64,000 nt of DNA from Branchipolynoe longqiensis (GCA_030323885.1 CM059190.1:88387865-88451864), one strand, 5' to 3'. Shown: positions 1 through 10,500, counted from the first letter of the stretch. The notes: generated from the letters alone by a model not told the origin. Translations and numbers: made by a program.

Positions 1-209
1 GGCGTGTTCTGAAGCAGTAGTAGTAGGACGCTTGTGTCCCTGTTTTTGTTCACACACAACACCCGGCGTGTTCTGAGGCAGTAGTAGGACCCTTGTGTCC
101 CTGTTTTTGTTTCATCACCCCCCCCCCCCCCCACACACACACACACACACAACACCCGGCGTGTTCTGAGGCAGTAGTAGGACCCTTGTGTCCCTGTTTT
201 TGTTCCCCC

Positions 210-240
<31 letters not shown>

Positions 241-345
241 AAACAACACCCCGCGTGTTCTGAGGCAGTAGTAGGACCCTTGTGTCCCTGTTTATGTACC
301 CCCCCCCACACACACACACACACACACACACAAACAACACCCGGC
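1..345. repeat. Minisatellite of about 90-100 bp units with embedded C-runs and (CA)n
   Basis: About four copies of a unit containing GGCGTGTTCTGAGGCAGTAG and CCTTGTGTCCCTGTTTTTGT follow one another. They are separated by poly-C and (CA)n tracts of differing length. Copies begin near 1, 67, 159 and 252, and a last partial copy starts near 343. The long open frame on the minus strand through this stretch is a by-product of the repeat (Cys-Val and Gly runs) and is not a gene. Confidence 0.9.
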
Positions 346-2540
346 GTGTTCTGAGGCCTTTCGGCACAAATGTGGATTCATAGAGAAAACATACTTATCA
401 TTTTTTAATCATTTTTGATAGTTATAGCTGTATCCTATTGATTGATTGATTTGATTGATTGGAAAGCTCGATCGTCAGTGTAAAACAACAATGACACACT
501 GTTGACCCACAACACGGGTGTCATTGCCTATCACCAGGTGTCGTGGAAATCGTGTATTGGTCGTGGGGGTTTCTGTTTTAAAAAACACCCGAGCAGTGGT
601 TTAGTGATTTAAAAAACCAAAGCAAAACTTCCTTCTTTTGAATTAAAAAAATTCTCCATGAGCTTATTTATTTTTGTTGGCGATGGTGATTTGTAGGTTC
701 CACGGGCCCTGGGCCTCACGTGCAGGGACGTGTACTACGTGAACACCCGACTGCCTCTGGGATACCCCGGGTCCTGATGGTCGAATATGGCCCTGACTGG
801 TAGCAAGTAGAAGGAGGGGTGGAGGGGGCGGGGGTGACAGACACATGTCAATTTTAGAGTTGTGAGGGATCATCACTCTTTTATTGTGGCTTCTAAGTTC
901 TATTCCCAGTCTACTTAGCTGCTGTGTGTTGCATAATCCGATGTTTTGAGATTTTGCCATACATTTTTCTTCAAATATATACATTAAGTTGATTGCTGTA
1001 ATCTACTTGACTTTAGTCTGAATTAGTTTTCATTTTAAAGGGTAAAACTTTGAGATATTTGAAGTGAAAACATTCCAAATTAGTTTTGGTGGCCACTTCA
1101 TTGGCTTTTTATTTTGTAGTGAGACCTGTCCAATGAGGGGGGTCAGTGGGGGTAGGGTTGAGATGTGAGATCAAAGACGTGTATCATTATTGATTCATGT
1201 CCTCCACGTGAACTGCACACGGTGCACTGTGCCATACTGGACGCCTGACCACCCGGGGATAGACGAGATCACGGTTCCGAGTGCGCATGCGCTGAAAACG
1301 GCGTTGGCAGCAAAGCAAATGCGTAGAGCCATTGACTTTGCTGATACGCGTAGGGCAAAACTTCCATTTTATTCAAAATTAATACAAATACATAACAATT
1401 TGGCACAGACATGGACGGAAGGATGCATTATAATAATATAACGAATATGTTTAAGACACAACTCTCCATAATTAAGCATTTTGAGCTAAGAAACATACAA
1501 TTTCAGTCACTTTACAGGCTGATGTTTACATCACCATTGATTAGCCATAAGTAATTCTTGTTCTAAATATTAAAATGTCAAATGTGTCAACAAAAACTTG
1601 TTTCAAAGAAATATGTAACCTACTCATTTTCTATTTTTACATCAGTCATTAACCATAGGATATAAATTAAAACATGAATAAAATAAGTAAAACTGACTCT
1701 GGCTATGGCTCTAACACTAGTCTGAGTGTCCAGATTTGTCTAAATCTAAATGCACATGGCATAAGATGTGCTGATTATATTGATGTAAATGCAATGCTGG
1801 TTAAAAGATTAATATCTTAATTTATTATATATATATTTTTTTAGTTAGTGTTCTATGTTTCAAACAAGAGCTGAGATGATCTGAAACTAGCACATTTCAT
1901 AGCTGCACCCAGTGTATTAGCATGTGCCATGTGCTTCTCGCAGGTTTGTTTTGCTCTGAGACATCCCCACAATGCACCGCGTGGCTGGAACGGTGATGTA
2001 GTCTATTGGATATGTCGGTCAGCGCAGTTGTATGAAAATCACACCCTCCATTGTGCACCTGTCGTTGATTTTGAGATTAGCGAATAGCCTTTATTGTAGC
2101 TGCATGACGACATATCAGGCGAAAGCTCTCATCTTCTTTTTGTTGTTGTTGGTAAATATGTTTTTTCTGCTGAATAAGTCATATCTCAGCTCCGAAGCAC
2201 TGGTTTTCGAGCCATTTTTTAATTCAGGATTATTTGCACAAAAATGGTATATAACGTAAGGGATATAATAAGTTGAATAACTGTTGAATACACAATTTGC
2301 AGGATATAGCACAATGAAAGTATGTGACCCACAAGTTGTACCGCAATATGGCAACAGTAGTGTCACTGGACTGCATCAATATTAGTCAGATCAATGTGAG
2401 TATTTACATGGTGCTTAGAATGTAAGCAAAAGTAATCTTCTGTATTCATTTGGTAAAGTTGTAGTAACTTTTAATGTAGGGTTTGGTCAGTTGGAGTTAG
2501 ACAAGCAGTATATATTAGCTGCCACAATGAGGCAGTTGTG
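346..2540. other. Gene-free stretch
   Basis: I see no supported gene. Open frames are short and unlike protein. Bases near 1030-1110 resemble part of a dispersed repeat also seen at 12885-13353 and 63285-63480. A GATT-rich run at 435-460 resembles the tail of the LINE ends seen elsewhere in the window. Confidence 0.5.
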
Positions 2541-2654
2541 AGGGTGAGACGCGTGTGGCCAGTCACCTGGCCCCTGGGATGGGTTCCCCATTAGCAGCTA
2601 CCTACCTGACCCACCAAGGAGCTACCTACTGGGTCAACACACAGCTAATCAGCA

Positions 2655-2940
2655 CCTTTTTATGGACTATAACTGGTTAGCTCAGTGTCAGGATAATGTG
2701 ACTGGGTGGGATATCGAGTCATGGTGCCGGCATCCTAGTCTCCCAGTGGGGCATCACTATAAAGTTGTCATGAGTGCACTGTCACAAGTGGGTATCCGTC
2801 CTGATATGACCTTAGATTGATTGATTGATTGATTGATTGGTGGTTTCTTTACACCGTGTCGGCAGCATAGGCCATATTCGAGAATTGTTTGAGATATGAC
2901 CTTAGATGTTGCACGGACGTAAAACTCCCAACAACCAACC
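2655..2940 (+). mobile_element. tRNA-derived SINE, 5'-truncated, with a LINE tail nested in it
   Basis: The body starts at CTGGTTAGCTCAGTGTCAGG and ends with the family 3' tail GATATGACCTTAGATGTTGC followed by an ACGTAAAAC-type end and CAAC repeats. The tRNA-like head is missing. The tail is split by a foreign insert at 2818-2892 with a 15-bp duplication of SINE sequence on each side. Confidence 0.8.
2818..2892 (-). mobile_element. Truncated LINE 3' end inserted in the SINE
   Basis: Read on the minus strand, this is a 5'-truncated copy ending in an (ATCA)n-type tail. It carries the same 3' sequence (CATATTCGAG-type start, CCGACACGGTGTAAAGAAAC, then ATCAATC repeats) as the end of the I/Nimb-like LINE at 55030-55104. 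It is flanked by the 15-bp duplication GATATGACCTTAGAT at 2803-2817 and 2893-2907, as expected of target-primed insertion. Confidence 0.85.
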
Positions 2941-3067
2941 AACTTATGGAGTATAAGATGCCTGATGGGGGTATTGCTCGGAACAGGGGAACAAGATCAC
3001 GCACAAACCTTGTTATATAAACCATTTTGGGGGCAATATACATAAAATTATGCTTTTCAGTGACAAA

Positions 3068-3345
3068 ATATGGGGTTCGAACCCTAGTTGAGTAAAATCA
3101 ATGACTTAAAAATTGATACTTGTCGCTTCCTAGCCAGGCGTTCTGCATTATTAGGATAGGGCAAGGACTGGTTGGCTCAGTGTCAGAATAATGTGAGTGG
3201 GATATCAGATCATGGTGGGGGCAGCCAGGTCTCCCAGTGGGGCAGCACTATGAAGTCACCATGAGTGTGCACTGTCACAAGTAGGTACCCGTCCTGATAT
3301 GACCTTAGATGTTGCTAGGACATAAAAATCCAACAACCAACTGAC
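3068..3345 (+). mobile_element. tRNA-derived SINE, 5'-truncated
   Basis: Begins within the promoter box B region (GGTTCGAACCCTAGTTGAGT). It continues through the family body (CAATGACTTAAAAATTGATA, then AGGATAGGGCAAGGACTGGT) to the GATATGACCTTAGATGTTGC tail and a CCAACAACCAAC end. The head upstream of box B is not present. Confidence 0.8.
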
Positions 3346-3398
3346 AAAATCTGTATCATTGCATGTATATAGGGCGGCATATCACTCTGTAAATGAGA

Positions 3399-3615
3399 CC
3401 AGACGGGATGGCCGAATGAGTTAGAGCGTCCGTCTCCAGTGTTGGTAGACCATGGGATCGTGGGTTCGAACCCTGGCCGAGTCAAACCAATGACTTTAAA
3501 ATTGGTACTTGTTGCTTCCTAACCAGGCGCTCGGCATTATTAGGATAGGGCAAGGACTGGTTGGTTCTGATATGACCTTAGATGTTGCTAGGATGTAAAA
3601 CAACAACAACAAACT
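3399..3615 (+). mobile_element. tRNA-derived SINE with complete head and internal deletion
   Basis: Starts with the tRNA-like head ACCAGACGGGATGGCCGAAT (box A region) and has box B GGGTTCGAACCCTGG. The body jumps from GGGCAAGGACTGGTTGGT directly to CTGATATGACCTTAGATG, losing about 110 bp found in full copies. It ends in AAACAACAACAACAAAC. Confidence 0.88.
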
Positions 3616-4520
3616 CTCTAAATGGGCCTGTCGCAAAAGGTGATAACCACAAAACAGCACAGAAACGGTTACACTGAAAACACAAGGACATTTGCTTCAG
3701 ATCATTATGTATTCTATTGGGATTATGAAACACCATGTAAAAAACAAATCAGTTTATCCTGAGCAAATGATAAGCAGATAGTATGTTGATCGTTACAATG
3801 GACAAAGTTTTGTCCCATATTGCTTAGCACCTTTTGAGACAGTCTCAAATATATACTGCAGACAATGGAAGACATTTATACTCATGGAATTGTTTCCTCT
3901 GTGAATAAATTATTACATGTAAATTATGGGGAGAGACAGAACACAATTTTTTTTAATGGGATGAGGGTGGGCGGGGGGGGGGGGGGGACACACTGTCAGC
4001 CTTCATATGCTGCAAGCCTGGAAGATTGGTTCCAATATCCACCACCCAGCTACAGGCGTGCCCCACACCGACCCCCTCTCCAATCACAGGCCAGCACTCT
4101 CCAACCAGATGATCACTTTCCGAATTGCATTCTCCAACTGCAGACCCTTCACTGTGGCCGCTTCATTCAGACCCTGCTGCTTGGATGCAGTGTCCGGATG
4201 GGTGGAGATGGGGGGGGGGGGGGCTATTGTGGTTGTGGGCAGCCTGGGTGCTTCACCAGTCTTCACGCATGCAGGCACAGCAATATGGCAACAGTAGTGT
4301 CACATGACTGTAAAATCTAACACCATCAAAGGCTATCAAGTCAGACATTGGTCAGTATGCCTATGACACTTGGATAGAAAGGGTCAGCAAGTATTTATGT
4401 ATATATATATTCAGACTCCTACAAAATATCCCATCTTTTTTGTTATCTTAAATTTTTTTTATTGCGTATATATCTATAGATAGTCTTTTTAATATACAAA
4501 TTCATTGTGTATATTTTTAT
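3616..4520. other. Gene-free stretch with G-runs
   Basis: I find no supported gene. Two long G homopolymers (around 3971-3987 and 4210-4223) create artificial glycine-rich frames. A 20-base string shared with 2343-2362 (GCAATATGGCAACAGTAGTG) occurs near 4280, so part of this DNA is repetitive. Confidence 0.5.
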
Positions 4521-4523
4521 TTT

Positions 4524-4588
4524 ACCTCGGTACTACCCTGTGGCTACTCGTAGTCCAGGGAGAAGGAAGCACATCCGGGTCCAGCAAT
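4524..4588 (+). repeat. Left inverted terminal repeat of the DIRS element
   Basis: The reverse complement of this segment matches 8015-8080. The core GGATGTGCTTCCTTCTCCCT is shared exactly, and flanking parts (CTGGACCC versus CTGGGCCC; AGTACCGAGGTA versus AGTACCTTGGGA) are diverged. Confidence 0.75.
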
Positions 4589-5305
4589 TAGCATAATCTA
4601 CTCACAACGGGAGGACGTTTGTGGAGTAGATCCGGCAGTTTTTTCTACATAACTACTAAACCAACAGGTTAGTATCATTTTTGAATGGATACATTGGTTT
4701 AGTTCATGTTAGCATTCACATACATCAAGTTTCTTAAACTTTTGATTGAATATTAACTGATTTACAGGTTAATGACGATGTGTCGTAACATCGTCAGAAC
4801 AATGTCGCCATTGTTTTTTGTTATGCCGCCCATTGCCGAACGGAGAGATGCTTGGCAGGAGCCACGTGCATTGTTAGGATTTATTCCTGGGATTTCTAAA
4901 GATTCCCCTATATTTTTAGGCGTACCTCCATGTCCCGTAGTATTTTCTCCAACTTGTTGGCCATAAAAGCCATAGGCGGGAGAAGTTTATTGGACAGAGA
5001 GTGTGGGAGGCTACTACTACACTCGTCCCTACCCATTGTTTAGTTTCGGTTGGGAGGTCCGGCATTCTGAGCACCAACAAATGAACTTAGGTTCGCAAAC
5101 AAATAATTGAATTGGTTTCGGTTGGTTGTCCATCCTGTTTACCTACGACTGAAAAATTAACCACACACCTGTGTTAAAATCGGCTTAAATACGCATTTAA
5201 AACCATTAGACACCTTTGGTAATGATATTTGCTATTTACCAGTGTCATGTTCACCGTGAAAGATTCCTAACCTTTTGGTTTTCGGTTTCTTACAGACTCC
5301 CAGCT

Positions 5306-6442
5306 ATGGCTATGAAGGTGGACGCGCATCATGACCTCAGTGAAGACGAAGCCCCATCACTGCCGGTAACAGGTCAAAGGTCGCCAGAACAGATTCTGGG
5401 GAGGTGGGGGGCTCGGAGAACGGGGCCGCTGACCTAGATGAACGGGTCGCGATGTTGGTGCAGCTCAAACTGGAGAAATTGCCCCCCACTAAGCCACACG
5501 CTGCTAGGAGGAAACAGCCGGTCGAGTCAGAGGACTCGGAGTGGGAAGACTACTCGGACCAGGAGGACTTTTCCAATGAAGAGTCCCAGGAAGAGGTGGT
5601 GCTGCCTGTTCGTAAGCGAAAGCAGAAAAAGAAAGTTGACTGGTCCGACGGGTACGACTTCACCAGGGCGCGTAAAAAGAAGCCACTGGTGAAGAAACCA
5701 AAGAAGTCCAAGAAGAGCAAGTTTTCGACTTTGGACTCAATGGAGACGGACACGGAAAGGGCGGGAAAATACACCAAATTAAGTGGTACGGTTGTCAAAA
5801 AGATCACGGTCCTAAAGAGAAAGAAAGTCCAGACCACCACCATGATGAGGAAGGCCATACAAGGTCATTTCCACACCTTCAAGCCGGCGGAGGTAATAAT
5901 GAAGTTAGCCGAGAAGTTTACTGATATGACCTTAGATTTGCTAGGACGTAAAACAACAACAAACAAACAAACAAACAAGCCTGTCCTATCGGAGTTTCGA
6001 AAATGTCTTCAAGGCCATCTGCACCGATGCAGGCAAGGAGGTGGCGTGCTCCAAGAAGGTCTTGGACAATGATACAAAGAGTACACTCTTTTCCTTGCCT
6101 CCAAACCTGTTAAAGGCAAGCCCTTGGATAAGACCAAGATGTTCAGGGGCCAGCTTCAACACTTGTTCAAGCAAGTGGAGACAGGCAGCAAGTGTGGTAA
6201 GCACATGGAGGCCAACAAGAAGGCTGCGGATGGGAATGCTTCCCGCTTCAGAAAAACCAGGCAGGATTTTCGCAGCTGTTGCACCGGACAGCAAGGAGGC
6301 CGGTTCTGGACCAACTATGGCTACCAGGGCAGGGGAAGGGGTCAGAGGCAGTCGTTCCGCTGGGACGACAGGAACAGACCCTTCAAGAGGGAGTTCACCC
6401 CACAGAAACCATTCCCCCGCCCAGGGAACAAGCAGAAGTTAA
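5306..6442 (+). pseudogene. gag-like gene of the DIRS element, broken
   Basis: The first ATG (about 5306) opens an acidic start (MAMKVDAHHDLSEDEAPSLP). A G-rich run near 5400-5412 shifts the frame, and the protein continues from 5404 with a Glu/Ser-rich then strongly Lys/Arg-rich region (KRKQKKKVDW, KKPKKSKKSK). A 60-bp SINE tail inserted at 5919-5980 breaks the next part. Beyond 6124 the frame gives a Gly/Arg-rich tail (GYQGRGRGQRQSF, WDDRNRPFKRE), typical of nucleic-acid-binding Gag C-termini. A pyrimidine tract ending CTTACAG just before the ATG (around 5296) could be a leader-intron acceptor; this is inference. Gag identity rests on position and composition, not on a recognised domain. 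Confidence 0.6.
5919..5980 (+). mobile_element. SINE 3' tail inserted in DIRS gag
   Basis: CTGATATGACCTTAGATTTG, then CTAGGACGTAAAACAACAAC and (CAAA)n, is the exact 3' end of the tRNA-derived SINE family of this window. It is joined directly to gag sequence on both sides. I do not see a target-site duplication. It reads through in one frame (TDMTLDLLGRKTTTNKQTNK), so the conceptual Gag contains SINE-derived residues. Confidence 0.8.
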
Positions 6443-6630
6443 CTTGTTCACATCACGCAACAACAGAAACTTACCCAAATATGTGTCTTGGCATCCAGAG
6501 CCAGAAGCCTGCCGAGTGGATGCATTTTCTCTGATTTGGAATAATAAATTTTATTACATATTCCCACCATTCAGCATTATCACATATTCCCACCATTCAG
6601 CAGGATGGATTGCTCACATGCAGTACTGAT
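6436..6630 (+). pseudogene. Remnant of DIRS RT-RNase H C-terminus
   Basis: In the frame of 6279-6629, immediately after the Gag-like Gly/Arg tail, the translation gives VNLFTSRNNRNLPKYVSW, then PEACRVDAFSLIW and FPPFSI. This pattern (V-D/N-L-F-x-S-R, YVSW, VDAFS-x-x-W, FPPFS) is how the RNase H end of DIRS-type polymerases usually finishes. Everything upstream of it in the polymerase is absent, so one deletion has fused the end of gag to the last 60 or so codons of the polymerase. The repeated CACATATTCCCACCATTCAG (6558 and 6581) marks a small duplication here. Confidence 0.65.
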
Positions 6631-6654
6631 AGTATCAGAGCAGGACACACAACG

Positions 6655-7743
6655 ATGGCTAGCGGCAGTGACGTTAGGAGTGAAAGACCTGCTCAGGTTT
6701 CCACGAGGAAACGACAATCTACAACATCAAGGACCACTAACAAGTCAAGGAGACGTGTCAATGACACCCCTTTTGGCATTCCTTTTCTAAAGAAACATTT
6801 GGAACAATATGGTGTAGACAAAATTACACAAGAAAGACTCATTTCACACCTGGAGAAAAGGAACCGTGAAATTGTACACAAGTTATTTAAAGAAATAGGG
6901 ACTGCATTGTTTGCTTAAAGGAGTTAAACCATTAAAACCTACAATAGCCCAGGTCGTAAGGTTTCTAAGAATGTTAGAAGATGACGGATTAGGATTTGGT
7001 GTAATTAATGCAGCACGATGTGCACTTTCAATCATTCTACCAAGGATTGATGGACAAACAATCGGAAAGCATCAGGTTGCGCACTGGTTAGGTCAGTATG
7101 AGAGAAACCCACCCAGACCCAAATATAATAAGTTTTGGGATATGTCAGTAGTGTTTAACCTGTTCAAGTCATGGCCTAGTAATAAGCATTTATCAATGAA
7201 GGATTTAGGCTTTATGTTAGCAGTGCTATTACTGCTAGTGACAGGACACAGAGGCCAACCAATTGTGGCTTTGTCTCTGGATGGACTGGAGATAGACAAC
7301 AAGGAGGCAACATTTGATTTGGAGACATTACTAAAGTCAAATCGTACAGGGGACCCACTGTCCACGGTACATGTAAATCGTTTTCCAGATGACCGATGTA
7401 TTTGTGTAGTGTCTGCCATTAGGGCGTATATATCCAAGTCACGGGGAATAAGAAATTCCAGACAGCTTTTGGTAAGCTTTATTAAACAGCATAAGTCTAT
7501 CTCGAGAGACACTCGGAAGATGGACCATCAAGGTGCTTAAACAGGTGGGTGTTAATACCGGACGCTACGCATCCCACTAAACACAGGAGGGGGGGGCTGG
7601 TCTCTAAAGCAAGACAATTAGGAATCTCAGTGAAGAGAATCCTGGCGCACGCAGGCTGGAAGATGGTTAGATCGTTTGCAAAACATTACAACAAACGACT
7701 AGAAAAGTCAAGCGGCCTGGCGACTCACCTACTCACCAACTAA
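6655..7743 (+). pseudogene. Tyrosine recombinase of the DIRS element, broken
   Basis: Three pieces cover the protein: an N-terminal basic region (from about 6655 to 6918), a core-binding plus catalytic part (6911-7540; QVVRFLRMLEDDGLGFGVIN, then LLLLVTGHRGQP with the first catalytic Arg), and a C-terminal piece (7549-7743; ARQLGISVKRILAHAGW, then FAKHYNKRL with the nucleophilic Tyr). In the family the pieces form one protein of about 350-400 residues that recombines the circular DNA intermediate. Here the joins are frameshifts near 6910 and 7515. Around the second conserved block (His-x-x-Arg) there is a stop in one frame and an 8-base G run, so the catalytic His-Arg pair cannot be read in a single frame. 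The copy is inactive. Confidence 0.78.
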
Positions 7744-7828
7744 AGACGGGTGAGGAACACAATTCTATTTTCTACTGAAATATTATATGTTTAAAGAATA
7801 ATTATTAAAAGGATAAAAAATTAGATTT

Positions 7829-8122
7829 ACGAGTCTTACCTGGTACAGATGATGGATAACTGTTGTTTTCCCGAGGTACTAGCCTCGGATAGTCATGCGA
7901 CAGGGCCCAACCACCCTACCCTACCACGACTATGACGTTGGCTTGTGCTGAAACGAAAACATTTTAGTATCCATATAATTGTGAGATCATTTTTTATCCT
8001 ATTAAGTAGGTAAAAGATTGCTGGGCCCGGATGTGCTTCCTTCTCCCTGACCCATGACTATCCGAGGCTAGTACCTTGGGAAAACAACAGTTACCCATCA
8101 TCTGTACTAGGTAAGACTCGTA
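7829..8122. repeat. Foldback right end of the DIRS element
   Basis: 7829-7897 and 8053-8122 are inverted copies of about 68 bp (ACGAGTCTTACCTGGTACAG on the left arm pairs with CTGTACTAGGTAAGACTCGT on the right), separated by about 155 bp. The right arm overlaps the sequence that is inverted relative to the left end of the element. Confidence 0.85.
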
Positions 8123-8147
8123 TAACTATACTATATATATATATGCA

Positions 8148-8158
8148 ATGAATTTTAT

Positions 8159-8226
<68 letters not shown>
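8148..8226. repeat. (TA)n microsatellite
   Basis: An almost uninterrupted run of TA dinucleotides at 8158-8226, directly right of the DIRS foldback end. Confidence 0.95.
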
Positions 8227-8229
<3 letters not shown>

Positions 8230-8675
8230 AAAAGGCGGAAAAAAATAAAAGGTGGGTTATTTTAGAGAGGTGTGTGTTATTTTCGGGGGGTGGTGGCGGT
8301 ATATTGTGCCATTTACAGTCAATGGGCGGTAGTCAGCTGACCGGTCTGTGCCGTCAATAAAGGCCCGACTGATCAATACGCCAATAAAGGCACTGGTCAA
8401 TGCTGCAGAGTGGTCAGTATATAACACTGTAAGCTCCCCGAAGTTGGGGGCAGTTGAGGGGGCAACAAATAAGTGAGGCTCATTCATTTTACTCTTTCTT
8501 ATTATATATAAAACCCTATATATAAGGGTTTTAATTAATATAAATATAGTATAAATATATGCCTATATATGGTCATTTATGTATACAATGTATATTATGG
8601 TATATTTATTCTATATATAAAGCATTGGCAGGCAGTATTTTTTTTAAAACTCTCTTCTCTTCTCTTAAATATTCG
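8227..8675. other. Gene-free stretch
   Basis: AT-rich sequence with no supported gene. TATATATAAGGG-type short palindromes occur around 8500-8530. Confidence 0.5.
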
Positions 8676-8945
8676 AGGCTTTACGTCCTAGTAAATATGA
8701 GGACGGGTACCGGCCTGTAGTAGTGCGCACTTATGATGGGTTTTTAACTGCTTCCCTACTTGGATTCCTTGCCACTGGCGCCATGACCCGATATCCCACT
8801 GAGTCCCATTATACGGGCATTGATCCAAACAGGGGGGTATTACATCCTAGCAACATTTAAGGTAACATCAGGACGGCCCTATCTTTATTAATGTCGATCA
8901 CCAGGCAAGGATTGTGTAAATATTTGGTTTGACTCGGACTTGATG
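8676..8945 (-). mobile_element. Two diverged SINE fragments
   Basis: On the minus strand, 8676-8830 holds the 3' two-thirds of the family (TTTACGTCCTAG complement of the tail, GGACGGGTACCGGCCTG, ACCCGATATCCCACTGAGTC). A second fragment at 8843-8945 restarts with the tail complement (ACATCCTAGCAACATTTAAG) and runs to TTTGGTTTGACTCGG, with the centre deleted. Both are older and more diverged than the copies at 9.2-10.0 kb. Confidence 0.65.
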
Positions 8946-8999
8946 CGTGGAAAGTAGAGTAGGTCAACCCTTCTGGCCAATACGTTTTTGTTTGTTGGG

Positions 9000-9226
9000 G
9001 TTTTTATCCCCTAGCTAAACTACGGTCATCAGGACGTGTTCAGATGGATGGTGACTTTATAGCGCTTCCACACTGGGAGACCAGGCCACCGACATCCTGA
9101 CCCGATATCCCACCCAACCACATTCTCCCGATACTGAGAAAACCAGTCCTTGCCCTATCCTATCAATGCCAAGCGCTAAGGCAGGTTGCGACAGGTGTCA
9201 ATTTTGTAAGAGATTGGTTTGACTCG
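9000..9226 (-). mobile_element. tRNA-derived SINE, truncated
   Basis: The minus-strand copy runs from a diverged 3' tail (about 9009) through CCTGACCCGATATCCCACCC and CAGTCCTTGCCCTATCCTAT to TTTGGTTTGACTCGG. The tRNA-like head is absent. The next SINE has inserted immediately beside it. Confidence 0.7.
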
Positions 9227-9238
9227 GCCATGCTTTGA

Positions 9239-9570
9239 TGTTGTTTGTTGTTGTTTTATGTCCTAGCAACATCTAAGGTCATATCAGGATGGGTACCGAC
9301 TTGTGAGAGTGCGCACTCATGGCGACTTTATAGTGCTGTCCCACTGGGAAACCAGGCCGTTGGCACCATGACCTGGTATCCCACTCAGTCACATTATCCT
9401 GACACTGAGCAGACCAGTCCTTGCCCTATCCTAATAATGCCGAGTGCCTGGCTAGGAAGTGACACGTATCAATTTTTAAGTCTTTGGTTTGACTCGACCA
9501 GGGTTCGAACCCACAATCTACCAGCACGGGAGATGGACACTCTAACTCATTCGGCCATCCCGTCTGGTCC
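9239..9570 (-). mobile_element. Full-length tRNA-derived SINE with target duplication
   Basis: Read on the minus strand, it has the head ACCAGACGGGATGGCCGAAT, box B GGGTTCGAACCCTGG, the complete body and the tail ending in AAACAACAACAAACAACA. It is flanked by the perfect 12-bp repeat GCCATGCTTTGA (9227-9238 and 9571-9582). This fixes both borders and shows LINE-type mobilisation. Confidence 0.92.
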
Positions 9571-9688
9571 GCCATGCTTTGAAGCCATGACTTCCCACAC
9601 AAGAATCCAGTCAGCGCTCTTACAAAGTCTTAGTCTTACTGATTTGGTCTTGTTCGGTCTTCTGATCATTAGAACTAGAAGTAAAGCG

Positions 9689-10039
9689 CAACCAGACGGG
9701 ATGGCCGAATGAGTTAGAGCGTCCGTCTCCCTTGATAGTAGATCATGGGGTTGTGGGTTCGAACCCTGGTCGAGTCAAACCAATGACTTAAAAATTGATA
9801 CTTGTCGCTTCCTAGCCAGGCGCTCGGCATTATTAGGACATGGCAAGGACTGGTTAGCTCAGTGTCAGGATAATGTGACTGAGTGGGATACCAAGTCATG
9901 GTGCCAACGGCCTGGTTTCCCAGTGGGACAACACTATAAAGTCGCCATGAGTGCACACTGTCACATGTCGGTACCCGTCCTGATATGACCTTCGATGTTG
10001 CTAGGACCTAAAACAACAAACAAAAAACCAACAACAAAC
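9689..10039 (+). mobile_element. Full-length tRNA-derived SINE with target duplication
   Basis: This is a complete copy in the opposite orientation to its neighbour, with head ACCAGACGGGATGGCCGAAT, box B GGGTTCGAACCCTGG, body, and the tail AGATGTTGC-type end followed by CAAC/CAAA repeats. The flanks are AGAAGTAAAGCG (9677-9688) and AGAAGTAAAACG (10040-10051), a 12-bp duplication with one mismatch. Confidence 0.92.
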
Positions 10040-10159
10040 AGAAGTAAAACGTGGAATTACTGGTCAGGGCGGTCAAGTGCAGGCAGGTGGCCCTACCTTT
10101 GTTCGCTTTCCTCGCTGGCGACCCACAAGGCATACTGTGTGTAAGGCAGCTGTTTGTTG

Positions 10160-10500
10160 GGTAGGTTTGACATCCTAGCAACATCTAAGGTCATATCAGG
10201 ACGGGTACCGACTTGTGACAGTGCACACTCATGGCGACTTTATAGTACTGCCACGCTGGGAGATTTAGACCGCCGGCACCATGACTTGGTATTCAACTCA
10301 GTCACATTATTTCGATAATGAGCTAACCAGTCCTTGCCCATTCCTATTAATGCAGAGTGCCAGTCTAGGTCGCAAGCGACAATAATCGATTATACAGTTC
10401 GTTAGTTTTGAGCCGGCCGGGATTCGAACCCCCGACATTCCGCACGGGAAACCTGCGCCCTCTACCGATTCAGCCCCCGCTTCCGGTTTCAGGCAAATGT
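10160..10500 (-). mobile_element. SINE with a different tRNA-like head
   Basis: The minus-strand 3' half is the usual family body and tail (GACATCCTAGCAACATCTAA complement onward). The head, near 10420-10490, is unlike the ACCAGACGGG type: it has box B GGGATTCGAACCCCCG and a box A region CTGAATCGGTAGAGGGCGCA when read on the minus strand. The body is therefore shared but the tRNA-derived promoter differs. Confidence 0.75.

Larger units (their letters stand above)
4521..8122 (+). mobile_element. DIRS-order retrotransposon, internally deleted
   Basis: The order of parts is a left end, a gag-like gene (5306-6442), a short remnant of the reverse transcriptase/RNase H C-terminus (6436-6630), a tyrosine recombinase (6655-7743) and a right end that folds back. 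The left end (4524-4588) is an inverted copy of 8015-8080, which is the inverted-terminal-repeat layout of DIRS elements (established for the order). Almost all of the reverse transcriptase is missing and every coding region is broken, so the copy is dead. A SINE tail lies inside gag. No target duplication is expected or seen, because this order integrates by recombinase. Confidence 0.8.

Noticed and set aside
664..984. 106-codon minus-strand frame
   Set aside because: Random-looking composition with a Pro run from a G-rich tract and no splice-bounded conservation visible.
3865..4320. 151-codon frame with a Gly run
   Set aside because: It depends on two G homopolymers whose length is unstable and has no recognisable domain.
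9689..9770. tRNA gene
   Set aside because: Box A and box B are present, but the 3' part does not close an acceptor stem and the sequence continues into the SINE body and tail with a target duplication.
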